Positions 42,369-51,909 of a DNA stretch of 64,000 bases are shown here, piece after piece (the first letter of the stretch is position 1; every line of letters starts with the position of its first letter). The notes below the pieces were generated by a model, which was given only the letters and a program-made list of their open reading frames with translations, was not told the origin of the DNA and searched no databases. Where the stretch lies: NCBI GenBank assembly GCA_937136395.1, contig CAKZOI010000072.1, positions 91,330 through 155,329 of the forward strand, in the 5' to 3' direction. A program made the position numbers and the translations under genes. The DNA comes from an uncultured Opitutia bacterium. GTDB lineage: Bacteria; Verrucomicrobiota; Verrucomicrobiia; Opitutales; Coraliomargaritaceae.

Positions 42369-42773
42369 TTAAAGCTCTGGAAAAAAGCGTTTCTTTTCAG
42401 CAATGGCCGCTGCAGGACTATCCGAAGCATGCACAACATTACGCATCATGTCTATTCCGAGATCACCTCGAATCGTGCCTGCTGGTGCTTCCTTCGAATT
42501 CGTAGGCCCGAGCAACTCGCGCACTTTTGCAATCACGTCATCGCCAGCCAAAATCATTGGCATCACTGCGCGACTACTCATGAAAGCTTCAATATCTGGA
42601 AAAAACGGAAGATCCGCGACGTGTGCGTAGTGCTCACGCAAAATTTCACTATCGAGACGCATCACTTTAGAGGCGACGATCTCAAAGCCCGCTTTTTCAA
42701 AACGAGAGATAACTTCGCCTGCAATACGCTTTTCCATGCAGTCGGGTTTAAGGATAATAAGTGTTTGTTCCAT
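42369..42773 (-). CDS. ndk: Nucleoside diphosphate kinase
   Basis: Ndk balances nucleoside triphosphates by a phospho-His intermediate. The 134-residue product has TLIILKPDCMEKR (about residues 4-16), the later R-I loop and the catalytic His in GTIRGDLGIDMMRNVVHASDS (about 118). It resembles the archaeal/animal-short type by having VVHASDSP rather than the Proteobacterial NAVHGSDS, but the length and motifs are clear. ispF follows 3 bases downstream. Confidence 0.94.
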   Translation of the reverse strand: MEQTLIILKPDCMEKRIAGEVISRFEKAGFEIVASKVMRLDSEILREHYAHVADLPFFPDIEAFMSSRAVMPMILAGDDVIAKVRELLGPTNSKEAPAGTIRGDLGIDMMRNVVHASDSPAAAIAEKKRFFPEL

Positions 42774-42885
42774 AAGTCTTTAAATAGAAGGGTCATGAGA
42801 TGGCTAAAGAGCAAGGCCATGACAAGATAAAAGCCTCCTCCGCTTCAGGCTGTGCCTTGACCACAGTAACACGGAACGACTCAAA

Positions 42886-43581
42886 CTACGCCAGTTCTCC
42901 AAGATGGAGATTTAGTTGGCGCTGAGTGCGTGCAGCAAACTCTGGATTATGCGTCACCAGCACCAGACTTTTCGCTTCTTCAGTGGCTAGGTTCAACAAC
43001 AAATCCATGACCGCTTGGCCCGTGGCCTCGTCCAAATTACCGGTCGGCTCATCGGCAAGCACTAGGGGCGGATCGTTAATCAGCGCACGCGCAACCGCGA
43101 CACGCTGACGTTCGCCACCTGATAACTTAGTCGAACTATGCTTCAAACGATGCCCCATGCCGACCTTCTTTAACAAGGCCTCAGCACGGTCCACAACGGA
43201 GCTATTCAAACCGCCTGCGATACGCGCGCCCAGCAATACGTTCTCCATCGAGTTCAACTCTGGCGCCAGATAATACGCTTGAAAGACAAAGCCTATGAAA
43301 TTTATGCGCCGTGAGGCTAACCACGAAAGCGAACGTTTCGAAACGGATTGCCCATTCCAAATCAATTCACCTTCGTCTGCAGTTTCTAGGCCCGAAAGCA
43401 CATTCAACAAGGTCGACTTTCCACTACCAGACTCACCGCGAATACTGACACTCTCACCCTGCGCAATTTGAAAATCCACACCGCTCAACACAGAGATCTC
43501 ACCCTCACTTCCTGGGAAATGTTTTCCGAGCCCACGCGCCTCTAACAATATATCGTTTGTCTTATTCACTACGCAAAGCAT
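42886..43581 (-). CDS. lolD: Lipoprotein-releasing ABC transporter ATP-binding subunit LolD
   Basis: LolD is the ATPase of LolCDE, which lifts mature lipoproteins from the inner membrane for transfer to LolA. The 231-residue protein shows Walker [20 protein letters not shown] (about residues 39-57), signature [14 protein letters not shown] (about 144-157) and Walker [14 protein letters not shown]. Order and length match the LolD/MacB subgroup. Its start overlaps the end of the permease gene by 20 bases, so the two are co-translated. The related FtsE or macrolide exporters are less likely given the neighbour. Confidence 0.92.
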   Translation of the reverse strand: MLCVVNKTNDILLEARGLGKHFPGSEGEISVLSGVDFQIAQGESVSIRGESGSGKSTLLNVLSGLETADEGELIWNGQSVSKRSLSWLASRRINFIGFVFQAYYLAPELNSMENVLLGARIAGGLNSSVVDRAEALLKKVGMGHRLKHSSTKLSGGERQRVAVARALINDPPLVLADEPTGNLDEATGQAVMDLLLNLATEEAKSLVLVTHNPEFAARTQRQLNLHLGELA

Positions 43582-44794
43582 CTGCAGGTTTCAGTCGAGC
43601 CGCTCGCAAGGCTGGCAGCAATCCAGCGAGCGTAGAAATCACCACTGCGAACAGAGTGACCGTAATAAAGTCAGACATCAAATAATGCACGGGGATTTCA
43701 TATACATTATACTGCCCCAAGAAATCCACCTCTGTGTTGGTCAGTTTTGTATAGAAGTATAATATCGGGCTACGATAGTGCAAACATAGCATCGCCATCG
43801 CAATGCCACACCCAGTGCCGATCGTGCCGATAACAAATCCTTGAAAACAAAAACTATACGCGACTTCAATCGGCCTGCCACCCATCGCGACCAACAAACC
43901 AATCTCACGAGTCTTACGCATGACCGCCATCATCAAAGCAATCGTGATCGAGAACGAGGCGACCAATATAATGAATATAATTATAAACGAAATCACGCGC
44001 TTCTCTTGTTGAACCACAAACAGAAAATCACGGTTCGCCTCCAACCAACTCACCGCCTCAAGCCCTGGACGTAACACTCGTTCCTCTAATTCACCTGAAT
44101 ACGCCCAAGCATCCACTCCAGGACGCAGCTTTACGGAGATGCCATGTGCACCCTCTTCTAAACCATAGAGCTCCTGCATCACACGTAGGGTAGAAATAAC
44201 CATGTTACTATCCACCTGCGGTGAGCCTGTCCGAAAAGTGCCCAACACAGTAAACTCGCGCGGCAACAAAACTTCGTCTTTCTTTAAACGTTCCAACATC
44301 AGCGGTGTAAACACTTCTACGATCGAACCTGGCCCAGCCTTCAAAGTATACGCCAAGCCTTCACCTAGGAAAATGCCCTCATCGTCAAAGTCATCCAAAT
44401 CGCCGAGCGTTATAAAGTTTTCCAAAGCAATCACATCCGACTCAGCAATCGGATCCACCCCGCGAATCATAGGAAATTGCGGTCGATTTTGATGCTGCAA
44501 CATCACGACACCCTCTGCAAATGGGGCTGCCGCTACAATCATTTCCTCCGCCTGCAAGCGCTCGAGTTGCGCTTCCCAATCGTAAACCACTTCATTTGAA
44601 CGAATCCGAATATCCCCCTGCGTCTCTACAATACGCTGACGGATGCCTTCCCCGAAGCCATTCATGACACTCTGCACAATGACCAACACGCAGACACCAA
44701 GCATCACCCCCATGATCGACATCAGAGAGAAAAAAGAAAAGAAACGCCCTGAAGGAAACAACTGCTTCAAAGCATGGTAAATATACCAAGGCAT
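43562..44794 (-). CDS. lolC: Lipoprotein-releasing permease LolC/LolE
   Basis: Inner-membrane permease of the Lol system. The 410-residue product, taken from the ATG at 44794 ([20 protein letters not shown]), has one N-terminal helix ([20 protein letters not shown]), a periplasmic domain of about 210 residues, and three C-terminal helices ([20 protein letters not shown]; a middle one with [36 protein letters not shown]) ending [15 protein letters not shown], the family signature. An ATG at 44851 would add an atypical Pro/Ser stretch. Only one permease gene is present, so LolC/E specialisation is not seen (one-gene LolF-like systems exist in many phyla). Confidence 0.9.
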   Translation of the reverse strand: MPWYIYHALKQLFPSGRFFSFFSLMSIMGVMLGVCVLVIVQSVMNGFGEGIRQRIVETQGDIRIRSNEVVYDWEAQLERLQAEEMIVAAAPFAEGVVMLQHQNRPQFPMIRGVDPIAESDVIALENFITLGDLDDFDDEGIFLGEGLAYTLKAGPGSIVEVFTPLMLERLKKDEVLLPREFTVLGTFRTGSPQVDSNMVISTLRVMQELYGLEEGAHGISVKLRPGVDAWAYSGELEERVLRPGLEAVSWLEANRDFLFVVQQEKRVISFIIIFIILVASFSITIALMMAVMRKTREIGLLVAMGGRPIEVAYSFCFQGFVIGTIGTGCGIAMAMLCLHYRSPILYFYTKLTNTEVDFLGQYNVYEIPVHYLMSDFITVTLFAVVISTLAGLLPALRAARLKPADALRSE

Positions 44795-44871
44795 ACACTC
44801 TTCTCGTCCATTGCTAGGCGAAGGAAAAGAGAAAAATGCACAATCCATCAACTAGCGTGCATTTTGCGATA

Positions 44872-45400
44872 CTAAGAAGAGGCTGGATGTTCTTGTTCGT
44901 AGCGCTGCGTCGACGGCGCGACTCCAAAACTTGAGGGCAAGTCGATTCCGTGGCCATGCACGATCATCGCAATCAATGCATTATGATGCACCGTATGCCC
45001 CAACAAAAACTGTAATTCACGCCCCACCGAACTCGTCAACCAACGGCGTTCCTCAACTCCAGATTCACTTTTTTCACGTATTTGCAGCACCTCGTCAGTT
45101 TCATGCGATCGCAAGGCATCTAATTGCTTTAAATATTTCTGTAATGCTGAAATTGCGACTTCGGGCAACTCTTCGATCATCGTATTACGCCCGCGGCTTT
45201 CGTAATCAATTTGTCCCTTCGGTAAACCAAGGAAAAAGGCCTCAAAATGATCTAGGTTATGGCGTATATGGCATCCCCACACTGCTCGCGAAAGGCCCGT
45301 TGGATGCAGCGCGATACATGTCAGCACTGAGTGCATTCAAGATATAAACCTCTTGTTGAAGCGCCGTTTGCACAGCGTCGGTTAATGAATCAAATCGCAT
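44872..45400 (-). pseudogene. DinB-family protein split by a one-base insertion
   Basis: The ATG at 45400 gives RFDSLTDAVQTALQQEVYIL, then NALSADMYRAASNGPFASSVG and breaks at a GGGG run near 45265-45275. With one G removed the chain passes into GCHIRHNLDHFEAFFLGLPK, then GQIDYESRGRN and further to LGHTVHHNALIAMIVHGHG and a stop at 44872. The joined protein (about 175 residues) is a complete DinB/YfiT-like four-helix bundle with the three metal His of the family in HIRHNLDH, HTVHHN and the tail. Function of the clade (bacillithiol-type transferase or unknown) is not readable. The lesion is one homopolymer base; error or decay. Confidence 0.8.
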
Positions 45401-45447
45401 AGAATAAGTTTCGAATAAGACGAAGCACTCTAGATTTTATTCCTTAA

Positions 45448-45978
45448 TTAAAAAACGAACCATAAAATTAGGTGCAAAACCACACAAGATGCCATACCTG
45501 CGGCGAGATCGTCGACCACACAACCGAGGCCTCCTGGCAGATTCTGTAGCTTCGAGATACCAAATGGCTTAAAAATATCAAACACACGAAAAAGCCCAAA
45601 ACCAGCGAGCAAAATAGGCCAACCTCCATGCGCGGCAATCAAGCCTTGGGAACCGCCCATCCCGATAAAAACCAATGGCACTGCGATAAACTCATCAAGT
45701 ATGATCATTCCTGGATCTCGCATCTGTAAACGACGCTCGGCAGCATCGCAGATACCAACTGCGAGGTAGGTCAACATAGCCATTAAAAAAAGATATGCCA
45801 GCGGTGATGCGTAATGAAAAAGCACCGCATACAGACCAACCCCAGCCACACTGCCAACCGTGCCAGGACCTTTTTTTACCATGCCAAGCGGACCAAGCGT
45901 GGATAGCCCCACGACAACTGATGTTGAAAGCAGCCCCGTCCACGGAAAATAACGCTGAATATTATTCAGATTTGCCAT
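45448..45978 (-). CDS. pgpA: Phosphatidylglycerophosphatase A
   Basis: PgpA dephosphorylates phosphatidylglycerophosphate to phosphatidylglycerol. The 176-residue membrane protein has the [18 protein letters not shown] opening with the family GTxGS, a hydrophobic hairpin ([20 protein letters not shown]), the acidic active motif [39 protein letters not shown], and [13 protein letters not shown], which together are diagnostic. It overlaps pgsA by 17 bases, so the enzymes for consecutive steps are co-translated. Confidence 0.95.
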   Translation of the reverse strand: MANLNNIQRYFPWTGLLSTSVVVGLSTLGPLGMVKKGPGTVGSVAGVGLYAVLFHYASPLAYLFLMAMLTYLAVGICDAAERRLQMRDPGMIILDEFIAVPLVFIGMGGSQGLIAAHGGWPILLAGFGLFRVFDIFKPFGISKLQNLPGGLGCVVDDLAAGMASCVVLHLILWFVF

Positions 45979-46564
45979 CGCTCTCTCCTGTAAAAATAGA
46001 CCAATACTTTACCATATACATGGTCCCCGAAGATACGGTGAGAACTGTCGCAAGGACAAAGAAACCCAAACCGCCCCAATACAACACCTTGCCTACGATT
46101 TCGGGGAACAGATTTGGCAAATCATTGTGCACGACTAAAGAGAGTAACAGCAAGATCGCTGAAACCATTTGCGAAACCGTCTTGTGCTTACCGGATTTCT
46201 CTGCGCCGAGAACAATACCGGAGCTTGCAGCCACCAGACGTAAGCCAGTAATCAAAAATTCTCTGCTAAGAATCAACAGCAGCATAAAGAGCGACCAGAT
46301 GCCCGGCAATACTCCCAGCACGAGTAGCGAAATAAACAGCCCAACCATGAACACCTTGTCGGTGAGTGCATCCATTAGTTTCCCAAAATTTGAAACCAAG
46401 CCCTGCTTGCGCGCATAATAGCCATCAGCCCAATCAGTTAGAGCGCCAATCACAAAGAGCACGAAAGCAACTGTGCTGGCTCCACTAAACGGTGCATACA
46501 GGAAAGCAACGACTCCAAAAAGAATCGGAATGCGAGAAAGTGTGAGAATATTCGGTAGATTCAC
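45962..46564 (-). CDS. pgsA: CDP-diacylglycerol-glycerol-3-phosphate 3-phosphatidyltransferase PgsA
   Basis: PgsA makes phosphatidylglycerophosphate, the PgpA substrate. The 200-residue protein has several helices and the CDP-alcohol phosphotransferase motif D-G-x2-A-R-x8-G-x3-D-x3-D, visible as [20 protein letters not shown] followed by LTDK (about residues 47-70). Opening [21 protein letters not shown] is typical. It is the first gene of the pgsA-pgpA operon. Confidence 0.95.
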   Translation of the reverse strand: MNLPNILTLSRIPILFGVVAFLYAPFSGASTVAFVLFVIGALTDWADGYYARKQGLVSNFGKLMDALTDKVFMVGLFISLLVLGVLPGIWSLFMLLLILSREFLITGLRLVAASSGIVLGAEKSGKHKTVSQMVSAILLLLSLVVHNDLPNLFPEIVGKVLYWGGLGFFVLATVLTVSSGTMYMVKYWSIFTGESDGKSE

Positions 46565-46696
46565 CCCGCGAAGGCTGTCGATAGATGCGCTCGCGGGCTA
46601 GCCCAAAATACAACGATTTAGGAACCGTCGTTTGTGGCATCCTTTGTTTTGACTCTGAGTGGTAAAAAAGCATCATAAAGTATTCACCTCATATGC

Positions 46697-47653
46697 ATGA
46701 AAGCGATTATTTGGGGCTCCTGTGGCTCACTACCCTCTCCCGCATCCTCTTCTGCAATTCGGCAAAAGGTAAAGGATGCACTCTGGGCTGCCCGCCAGGA
46801 GCGTTTTTCCAATAAAGCCGAAGTCGACGCTTTTTTAGATAACTTACCACATAGCTCCAGCGGGACCTACAAAGCAAATACCTCCTGCGTGCAGATTGAT
46901 ACTGGTAATGAAGAAATCATTCTCTGCGACGCGGGAACTGGGCTTCGAGATTATGCCCTCAGTATTCCTCAAGAAAGCGCACCACGCACTTACCATATCT
47001 TTGTCTCTCATCTGCATTGGGATCACATACAAGGCTTTCCATTTTTCAGCCCGGCCTACGCCCCAGGAAATCGAATTATTTTCCACGGTTTTCATCATAA
47101 TATAGAAGCCACGATTCGAGAGCAAATGCGTGCGCCTTGGTTCCCCGTCCCATTTGAAGCCATGCAAGCAACGATCGAATTCGATATACGCGAAGATGGA
47201 GCCAGTTTTGACGTGGGTGACGTGCATGTGTGCACGATCAAGCAACAACACCCGGGCGATTCCTGGGGCTACCGCTTCGAGCAAGCGGGGAAATCGATCA
47301 TTTATTCATCCGACTCTGAGCACGGGCCAGAAGCCAAAGAGGATGACTACCCCTTCATCGACTTTTTCCGCACTGCAGATGTGCTCATCTTTGATGGTCA
47401 ATACACCTATGAAGATGCGAACCACGGGAAGCGCCACTGGGGCCACTCCGATCACATCACAGCGGTCGAGCTTGCTGCCAGAGCCCAGGTCAAGCAACTC
47501 GCCATCTCTCACCACGAACCCGCATACAGCGATCAAGAGATCGAATCCTTCAGGAATGATGCCCTCGCCTACCGCGCGAGCTACAATAATGGCGGCGACG
47601 TATACCCTCAAAGCATCGTGCTTGCATACGATGGCTTAGTCCTCAAAACATAA
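46697..47653 (+). CDS. Metallo-beta-lactamase-fold hydrolase (PhnP/RNase Z-like)
   Basis: A 318-residue single-domain MBL protein. Metal motifs: FVSHLHWDHIQGFPFFSP with HxHxDH (about residues 97-114), a later His in IKQQHPGDSWGY, Asp in SSDSEHGP and DGQYTYEDANHGKRHWGHSD, and the final His in LAISHHEPAYSD. The opening KAIIWGSCGSLPSP resembles the MBL proteins acting on phosphodiesters. No beta-CASP or RNase Z flexible arm is seen, and an inserted stretch of about 50 residues (ALWAARQERFSNKAEVDAFL) precedes the SSSGTYKANTSCVQID core. The substrate is not readable. It precedes a 3'-5' exonuclease on the same strand. Confidence 0.82.
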   Translation: MKAIIWGSCGSLPSPASSSAIRQKVKDALWAARQERFSNKAEVDAFLDNLPHSSSGTYKANTSCVQIDTGNEEIILCDAGTGLRDYALSIPQESAPRTYHIFVSHLHWDHIQGFPFFSPAYAPGNRIIFHGFHHNIEATIREQMRAPWFPVPFEAMQATIEFDIREDGASFDVGDVHVCTIKQQHPGDSWGYRFEQAGKSIIYSSDSEHGPEAKEDDYPFIDFFRTADVLIFDGQYTYEDANHGKRHWGHSDHITAVELAARAQVKQLAISHHEPAYSDQEIESFRNDALAYRASYNNGGDVYPQSIVLAYDGLVLKT

Positions 47654-47684
47654 TTCTTTTTATCTCCTGACCCACCATTCTTAC

Positions 47685-48284
47685 ATGTCCGAAAATACCA
47701 CCCCGCCGATTAAGAGTATTACAAAAGCTGAAATCAATGAACTACCTTTAATCAGCTGGGAGGGGCCAATTGAAATCCTCAACACCATCGAGGAAATGGA
47801 ACAAGCTGCCGAACTCTTGAAAGGTGAAACGCACCTAGGGTTCGATACAGAAACGCGTCCCTCCTTTAAGAAAGGCGAATACCACCCCCCAGCATTGATA
47901 CAATTATGCACCGCAGACTGCGCGTATCTGTTTCGGATCTCTAAAACCAAGACACTCAAACCGCTGCTACCGATACTGGAATCGCCCAACATCCTAAAAA
48001 CTGGAGTCGCGATAAAAGACGACGTTAAAGAATTGCGCGCAATGGAAGCCTTTGAAGCAGCCGGATTCATCGAGATCGCTGACATCACGCAAAAGCTAGG
48101 CTACTCAAACCGAGGCCTCCGCACACTCGCGGGTCTATTGCTCAACGGTCGCATAAGCAAAGCCGCTCAGGTATCGAATTGGGCTCGCCAAGAGCTCGAT
48201 GATAAGCAAATCCGCTATGCCGCTACCGACGCGTGGATCAGTCGCGAGCTTTACCGCCTCGCGATCAACGAACAAATCAGCTAA
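47685..48284 (+). CDS. RNase D-like 3'-5' exonuclease
   Basis: A 199-residue DEDD-superfamily exonuclease of the small type (no HRDC domain). Exo I is FDTETRPSF (about residues 50-58, catalytic Asp and Glu), Exo II lies in TGVAIKDDVKELRAM (Asp about 112), and Exo III is YAATDAWISRELYRL (about 179-193), the Y-x3-D form. Similar short proteins process RNA or proofread DNA; which of these applies is not readable. It lies 32 bases after the MBL gene, without a Shine-Dalgarno sequence. Confidence 0.87.
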   Translation: MSENTTPPIKSITKAEINELPLISWEGPIEILNTIEEMEQAAELLKGETHLGFDTETRPSFKKGEYHPPALIQLCTADCAYLFRISKTKTLKPLLPILESPNILKTGVAIKDDVKELRAMEAFEAAGFIEIADITQKLGYSNRGLRTLAGLLLNGRISKAAQVSNWARQELDDKQIRYAATDAWISRELYRLAINEQIS

Positions 48285-48394
48285 TTTCGCTTTGACCAAG
48301 CACTAGAGTTAGCCCCTTATAACGACACAAAGTTGCTTTCTAGTGAATATTCCCTTATGTCACGTCACCATACACCACAGTTTATACCCAGACC

Positions 48395-49774
48395 ATGTTA
48401 AGTAAGCCTAAAAAGCGTAAAATGAACCCTATGCTGCTGAACGTGCTGCTCATCAGTCTGCTTGTTCATGTCGCCGCACTTGTTATTTTTGGCAGTTGGA
48501 CGCTAGTCAAATATGTGATTCCCGACGAGGCGGACTTCGAAGAACCACCAGCGATTGAGGAAGTCGAACCTCCCAAAGAAGTCAAAATCGAGATCAAGCC
48601 GCCTCAGAAGGAACAGCAGCAACCGCTGAAAAACCTTAAAATGAAACAGGTCGGTAACATCGCGATTGCCAATGTCGATGTTGATTTACCAAACATGGAA
48701 GAATCCTTTACTGTCAGCGGTGGTCTCGGCAGCGGCGGAGGTAGCGGGCTCCTGGGCGGCACCAGCGGCTCCCTAGGCATTGGAATGTCCGACGTCAGCG
48801 TCTTCGGACTCAAGACGCGTGCGGAACGTATCCTCTTCGTGATTGATGTGAATCGTCAAATGCTGACTGATGGAAAAGGTGGCCTCAACAGTTTCAAAAT
48901 TGTTAAGGATGAAATCACTGATATGGTCGGCAACTTGTCCGCAGGCACTCTCTTTAATGTCATGCTAATGGATCGCCGCAAGTCTATGCGCTTCAAAGAT
49001 CAACTAGTTCCTGCAGGCAGTGATGTGCATCAGGAATTGATCAAGTGGCTCGCACCGATAAACCGTGATGCCAATAATGTCGGCATCGCGTCTGGGCCAA
49101 AAAGTCAATTAAGGTCTCTGACAAATCACCCATTGCACAAAGACGTTACTGGGCCTCAATTCGGCACACGTGGCAATGAAACCGCTTTCCAAACGCAACT
49201 TGCACTGGAAAATGGTGTGGATGCGATATTCATGGTCGCCGGCTATCACAAGGGTTTTGAGCGAATTTCTCGGCGCTTAACTGAAAAAGAGGAAGCTGAT
49301 TGGGCGCAAAACATCGCACGACCTGCCTACGTCAAACAGCTCGCCGCTCACGAGGCGGAAAAGCCTGAAATGGAGCAACGCATTAGAAACACATTGAGCG
49401 AAATCAATAAACAACGCGCAGCCAAAGGCCAGCCACCACGCGTTCTGGACGCTCGCCATGGGGTCTACAGTAACGTCAGAGAATTAGGACTAAAATGGAA
49501 GACTGAGCATCCTGGACACAAACCAGTCAAATGGTTAGATGATCGAGAGGTTGAAAAATACTTCAAGGATCTCGTCGAAGAGATTTATACGAATAAACAG
49601 GCGAAAGAGCCCTCCGTGAACGTAGTCCTACTACTCGCAAAAGATGAGAATTTCAGCAAAGATGACGAATCTCGACTCAAAAGATACGTCCGTTTCTTCT
49701 CTGGCAAGAGCCGCATTATTCGCGGCTTGAACGAAATTAAGAGCGCAAGCAGCTCAAAAGTCACAACCAACTAA
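48395..49774 (+). CDS. TonB-like VWA-domain protein with degenerate metal site
   Basis: A 459-residue inner-membrane protein. A single helix at about residues 12-38 (LLNVLLISLLVHVAALVIFG) is followed by an acidic Pro/Glu/Lys stretch (about 44-75, EEPPAIEEVEPPKEVKIE), a Gly/Ser-rich linker (about 109-130) and a VWA domain from about 145. The MIDAS motif DxSxS is replaced by DVNRQ in LFVIDVNRQM, so the usual metal-dependent adhesion site is altered. The N-terminal half is the layout of a TonB. Such proteins often stand next to ExbB/ExbD pairs, but here exbBD is 35 kb away. A terminator follows. Confidence 0.75.
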   Translation: MLSKPKKRKMNPMLLNVLLISLLVHVAALVIFGSWTLVKYVIPDEADFEEPPAIEEVEPPKEVKIEIKPPQKEQQQPLKNLKMKQVGNIAIANVDVDLPNMEESFTVSGGLGSGGGSGLLGGTSGSLGIGMSDVSVFGLKTRAERILFVIDVNRQMLTDGKGGLNSFKIVKDEITDMVGNLSAGTLFNVMLMDRRKSMRFKDQLVPAGSDVHQELIKWLAPINRDANNVGIASGPKSQLRSLTNHPLHKDVTGPQFGTRGNETAFQTQLALENGVDAIFMVAGYHKGFERISRRLTEKEEADWAQNIARPAYVKQLAAHEAEKPEMEQRIRNTLSEINKQRAAKGQPPRVLDARHGVYSNVRELGLKWKTEHPGHKPVKWLDDREVEKYFKDLVEEIYTNKQAKEPSVNVVLLLAKDENFSKDDESRLKRYVRFFSGKSRIIRGLNEIKSASSSKVTTN

Positions 49775-49803
49775 TTTCCCCGCAGAAGGCCAAACGTTTA
49801 CAC

Positions 49804-49836
49804 GAAGCCCCGTCGAATTCAGGACGGGGCTTCTTT
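49804..49836 (+). terminator. Rho-independent terminator after the VWA gene
   Basis: An 11-bp stem, GAAGCCCCGTC at 49804-49814 against GACGGGGCTTC at 49823-49833, is followed by TTT, 30 bases after the stop. Confidence 0.9.
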
Positions 49837-49903
49837 GTGGAGCTACCGAATTCGTTCCGAGAGAGTGAAACCTTTTCAAAAAAAGATGGATCGACTCACT
49901 TAC

Positions 49904-49990
<87 letters not shown>

Positions 49991-50101
49991 GAATCAAACA
50001 ATTCTAGAAATGGCATGAAACGACCGACATGACCGGGCCTGAGCTTGCGAAAAGAACCGAACCATCGCAGATGAGAATTCGGCGGCTTCCAAAACAGACA
50101 C

Positions 50102-50136
50102 AAAAAAGCCCGCCGACTCAAAAAGCCTGACGGGCT
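50102..50136 (-). terminator. Rho-independent terminator of the tRNA-Val gene
   Basis: On the minus strand AGCCCGTC (from 50136) pairs with GGCGGGCT (ending 50107), followed by a run of T, just downstream of the tRNA 3' end. Confidence 0.75.
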
Positions 50137-50141
50137 AAAAA

Positions 50142-50218
50142 TGGTGGGAGCTACAGAATTCGAATCTGCGACCTCATCCATGTCAAGGATGCGCTCTAAC
50201 CAACTGAGCTAAGCCCCC
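50142..50218 (-). tRNA. tRNA-Val (GAC)
   Basis: A 77-base cloverleaf on the minus strand: acceptor GGGGGCT/AGCTCCC, D arm GCTCAGTTGGTTAGAGC, anticodon stem CATCC/GGATG with loop TTGACAT (anticodon GAC, Val), T arm around TTCGAAT, discriminator A and an encoded CCA. Confidence 0.96.
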
Positions 50219-50308
50219 GTGTTGGGAAGGCAGGAATAAAGGTAGGCACCGAAACAAGTGCAAGAATAAATTTGAAGATATCTCAAAGCTGATAACAGTG
50301 TCCTCCAC

Positions 50309-51112
50309 ATGGAAATCGCACGCATACAACTCGCTGATGGCACAACTCACTATGGCAGCGAAATCGGCAACCAAGTCTACCGGATTGAGGGTGATCTCTT
50401 CGGTGAATTTCACCAAACCGATGAGCTCCTCACACCGACCAAGCGCCTCGCTCCCATTCAACCGACTGCGATCTTCTGTATCGGCCTCAACTACAAAGAG
50501 CATGCGGAAGAAACCGGCAGCGCCCTCCCCGAGCACCCAGTCGTTTTCATGAAAAACCCGTCAGCTGTCTGCAACCCGTATGATCCGATCGAACTGCCGC
50601 GTCATCTACACAGCGATCAAGTCGACTATGAAGCAGAGCTCGCAGTGGTCATCGGGAAGCCCTGCAAGAATGTCTCGGTCGATAATGCGCTCGACTACGT
50701 GCTGGGCTACACCTGCGCCAATGATGTCAGCGCCCGCGACTGGCAGAAATTCCACGGCGGCGGACAGTGGGTGAAAGGAAAGAGCTTCGACACCTTCTGC
50801 CCACTTGGCCCTATCCTCGTTACCGCCGACCGTATCCCCAACCCTCAGATTCTTCCCATCCGCGGCATTCTAAACGGTGATACCAGGCAGGAATCCTGGA
50901 CGGGCGATATGATTTTCAGTGTTGCCGAAATCATCTCTTTTCTCAGTGGCAGCACCACCTTGCTTCCGGGCACAGTCATCTTGACTGGAACACCGTCAGG
51001 CGTGGGCATGGCAGCGGAACCGCAGCGATTCCTTAAGCCCGGCGACGAGTTTACCGTCGAAATCACCGGGATCGGTTGCCTGCGAAACTCAGTAATCGCC
51101 GAGAGCCCCTAA
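50309..51112 (+). CDS. Fumarylacetoacetate hydrolase family protein
   Basis: A 267-residue FAH-fold enzyme. Family marks: [20 protein letters not shown] (about residues 56-75), [29 protein letters not shown] with the metal Glu/Asp pair (about 103-122), [18 protein letters not shown], and GTPSGVGMA near the end. The set with ..DYE.ELAVVIG.. is shared by 2-keto-3-deoxy acid hydrolases and oxaloacetate decarboxylases of the family; substrate not readable. The stop overlaps the pseudouridine synthase ATG (TAATG at 51110-51114), so they are coupled. Confidence 0.88.
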   Translation: MEIARIQLADGTTHYGSEIGNQVYRIEGDLFGEFHQTDELLTPTKRLAPIQPTAIFCIGLNYKEHAEETGSALPEHPVVFMKNPSAVCNPYDPIELPRHLHSDQVDYEAELAVVIGKPCKNVSVDNALDYVLGYTCANDVSARDWQKFHGGGQWVKGKSFDTFCPLGPILVTADRIPNPQILPIRGILNGDTRQESWTGDMIFSVAEIISFLSGSTTLLPGTVILTGTPSGVGMAAEPQRFLKPGDEFTVEITGIGCLRNSVIAESP

Positions 51113-51909
51113 TGCCGTCGCTCGAAATAGAGCCTCACATTCTGTGGAGTAACGATGCGTTCTACGTGCTCAACAAGCCACACGCTTGGCCAACCACCGG
51201 CCATCACCTGGAAGACGATGATTGTATTCAATATCACTTGATGCGCCATCACGGCAGCATGGTGTGGGCACTCCATCAACTCGACGCCGACACTTCCGGC
51301 CTATGCTTCTTCACCACCCGCAAAGAACTCGTTCAGCCAATCAAAACACTCTGGTCGCACGCAGAGACCCACAAGGACTACTTGGCGATCGTGCATGGCT
51401 GCCCGGATTGGACACAGCAGGTCATCGATGTGCCTATCGGCAGAAACCACCTGAATCAATTGGGAGTCCACGAAACAGGAAAACCCGCTCAAACCGAGTT
51501 CGAAGTCATTGATTCCAATCACGACTACAGCCTACTCCGCGCCCGCCTATTTACCGGTCGCACACATCAAATCCGCATTCACTTGCAACAGCTCGGGCAC
51601 CCCCTTATAGGCGAAGAATGGTATCGCTCGCCGCCATGTGCCTTACATCCTCGCCAAGCCTTACACGCCTATCAGTTCAACTTCCCGGAAAACCAACTAC
51701 TCACAAGCAAAACTTACACCGCCCCACTCGCAGCCGATTTACAGGCACTCGCAACACGCTTAAACCTTACCGTCAACCCGGGTTATACAATAGAACCCCA
51801 TTGCTCTAAAAATCCGTTTGCATCGTTCGGGTTCAAAGCAAACGCATCACCGCAAGAAAGTCATCTTCCTCATAGCCAGCTCTCTCACCCGCCGCGAGAC
51901 ACTCATTGA
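51112..51909 (+). CDS. RluA-family RNA pseudouridine synthase
   Basis: A 265-residue stand-alone catalytic domain of the RluA family from the ATG at 51112. The catalytic Asp is in HQLDADTSGLCFF (family HRLD..TSG, here with Gln for Arg). Substrate-site motif LFTGRTHQIRIHLQQLGHPL is intact. The opening ILWSNDAFYVLNKPHAWPTT resembles RluA/TruC-like proteins that lack an S4 domain. It is translationally coupled to the FAH gene (TAATG). The 3' end runs 77 bases into the convergent dehydrogenase gene, so the last 25 residues overlap that gene in antisense. Confidence 0.88.
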   Translation: MPSLEIEPHILWSNDAFYVLNKPHAWPTTGHHLEDDDCIQYHLMRHHGSMVWALHQLDADTSGLCFFTTRKELVQPIKTLWSHAETHKDYLAIVHGCPDWTQQVIDVPIGRNHLNQLGVHETGKPAQTEFEVIDSNHDYSLLRARLFTGRTHQIRIHLQQLGHPLIGEEWYRSPPCALHPRQALHAYQFNFPENQLLTSKTYTAPLAADLQALATRLNLTVNPGYTIEPHCSKNPFASFGFKANASPQESHLPHSQLSHPPRDTH

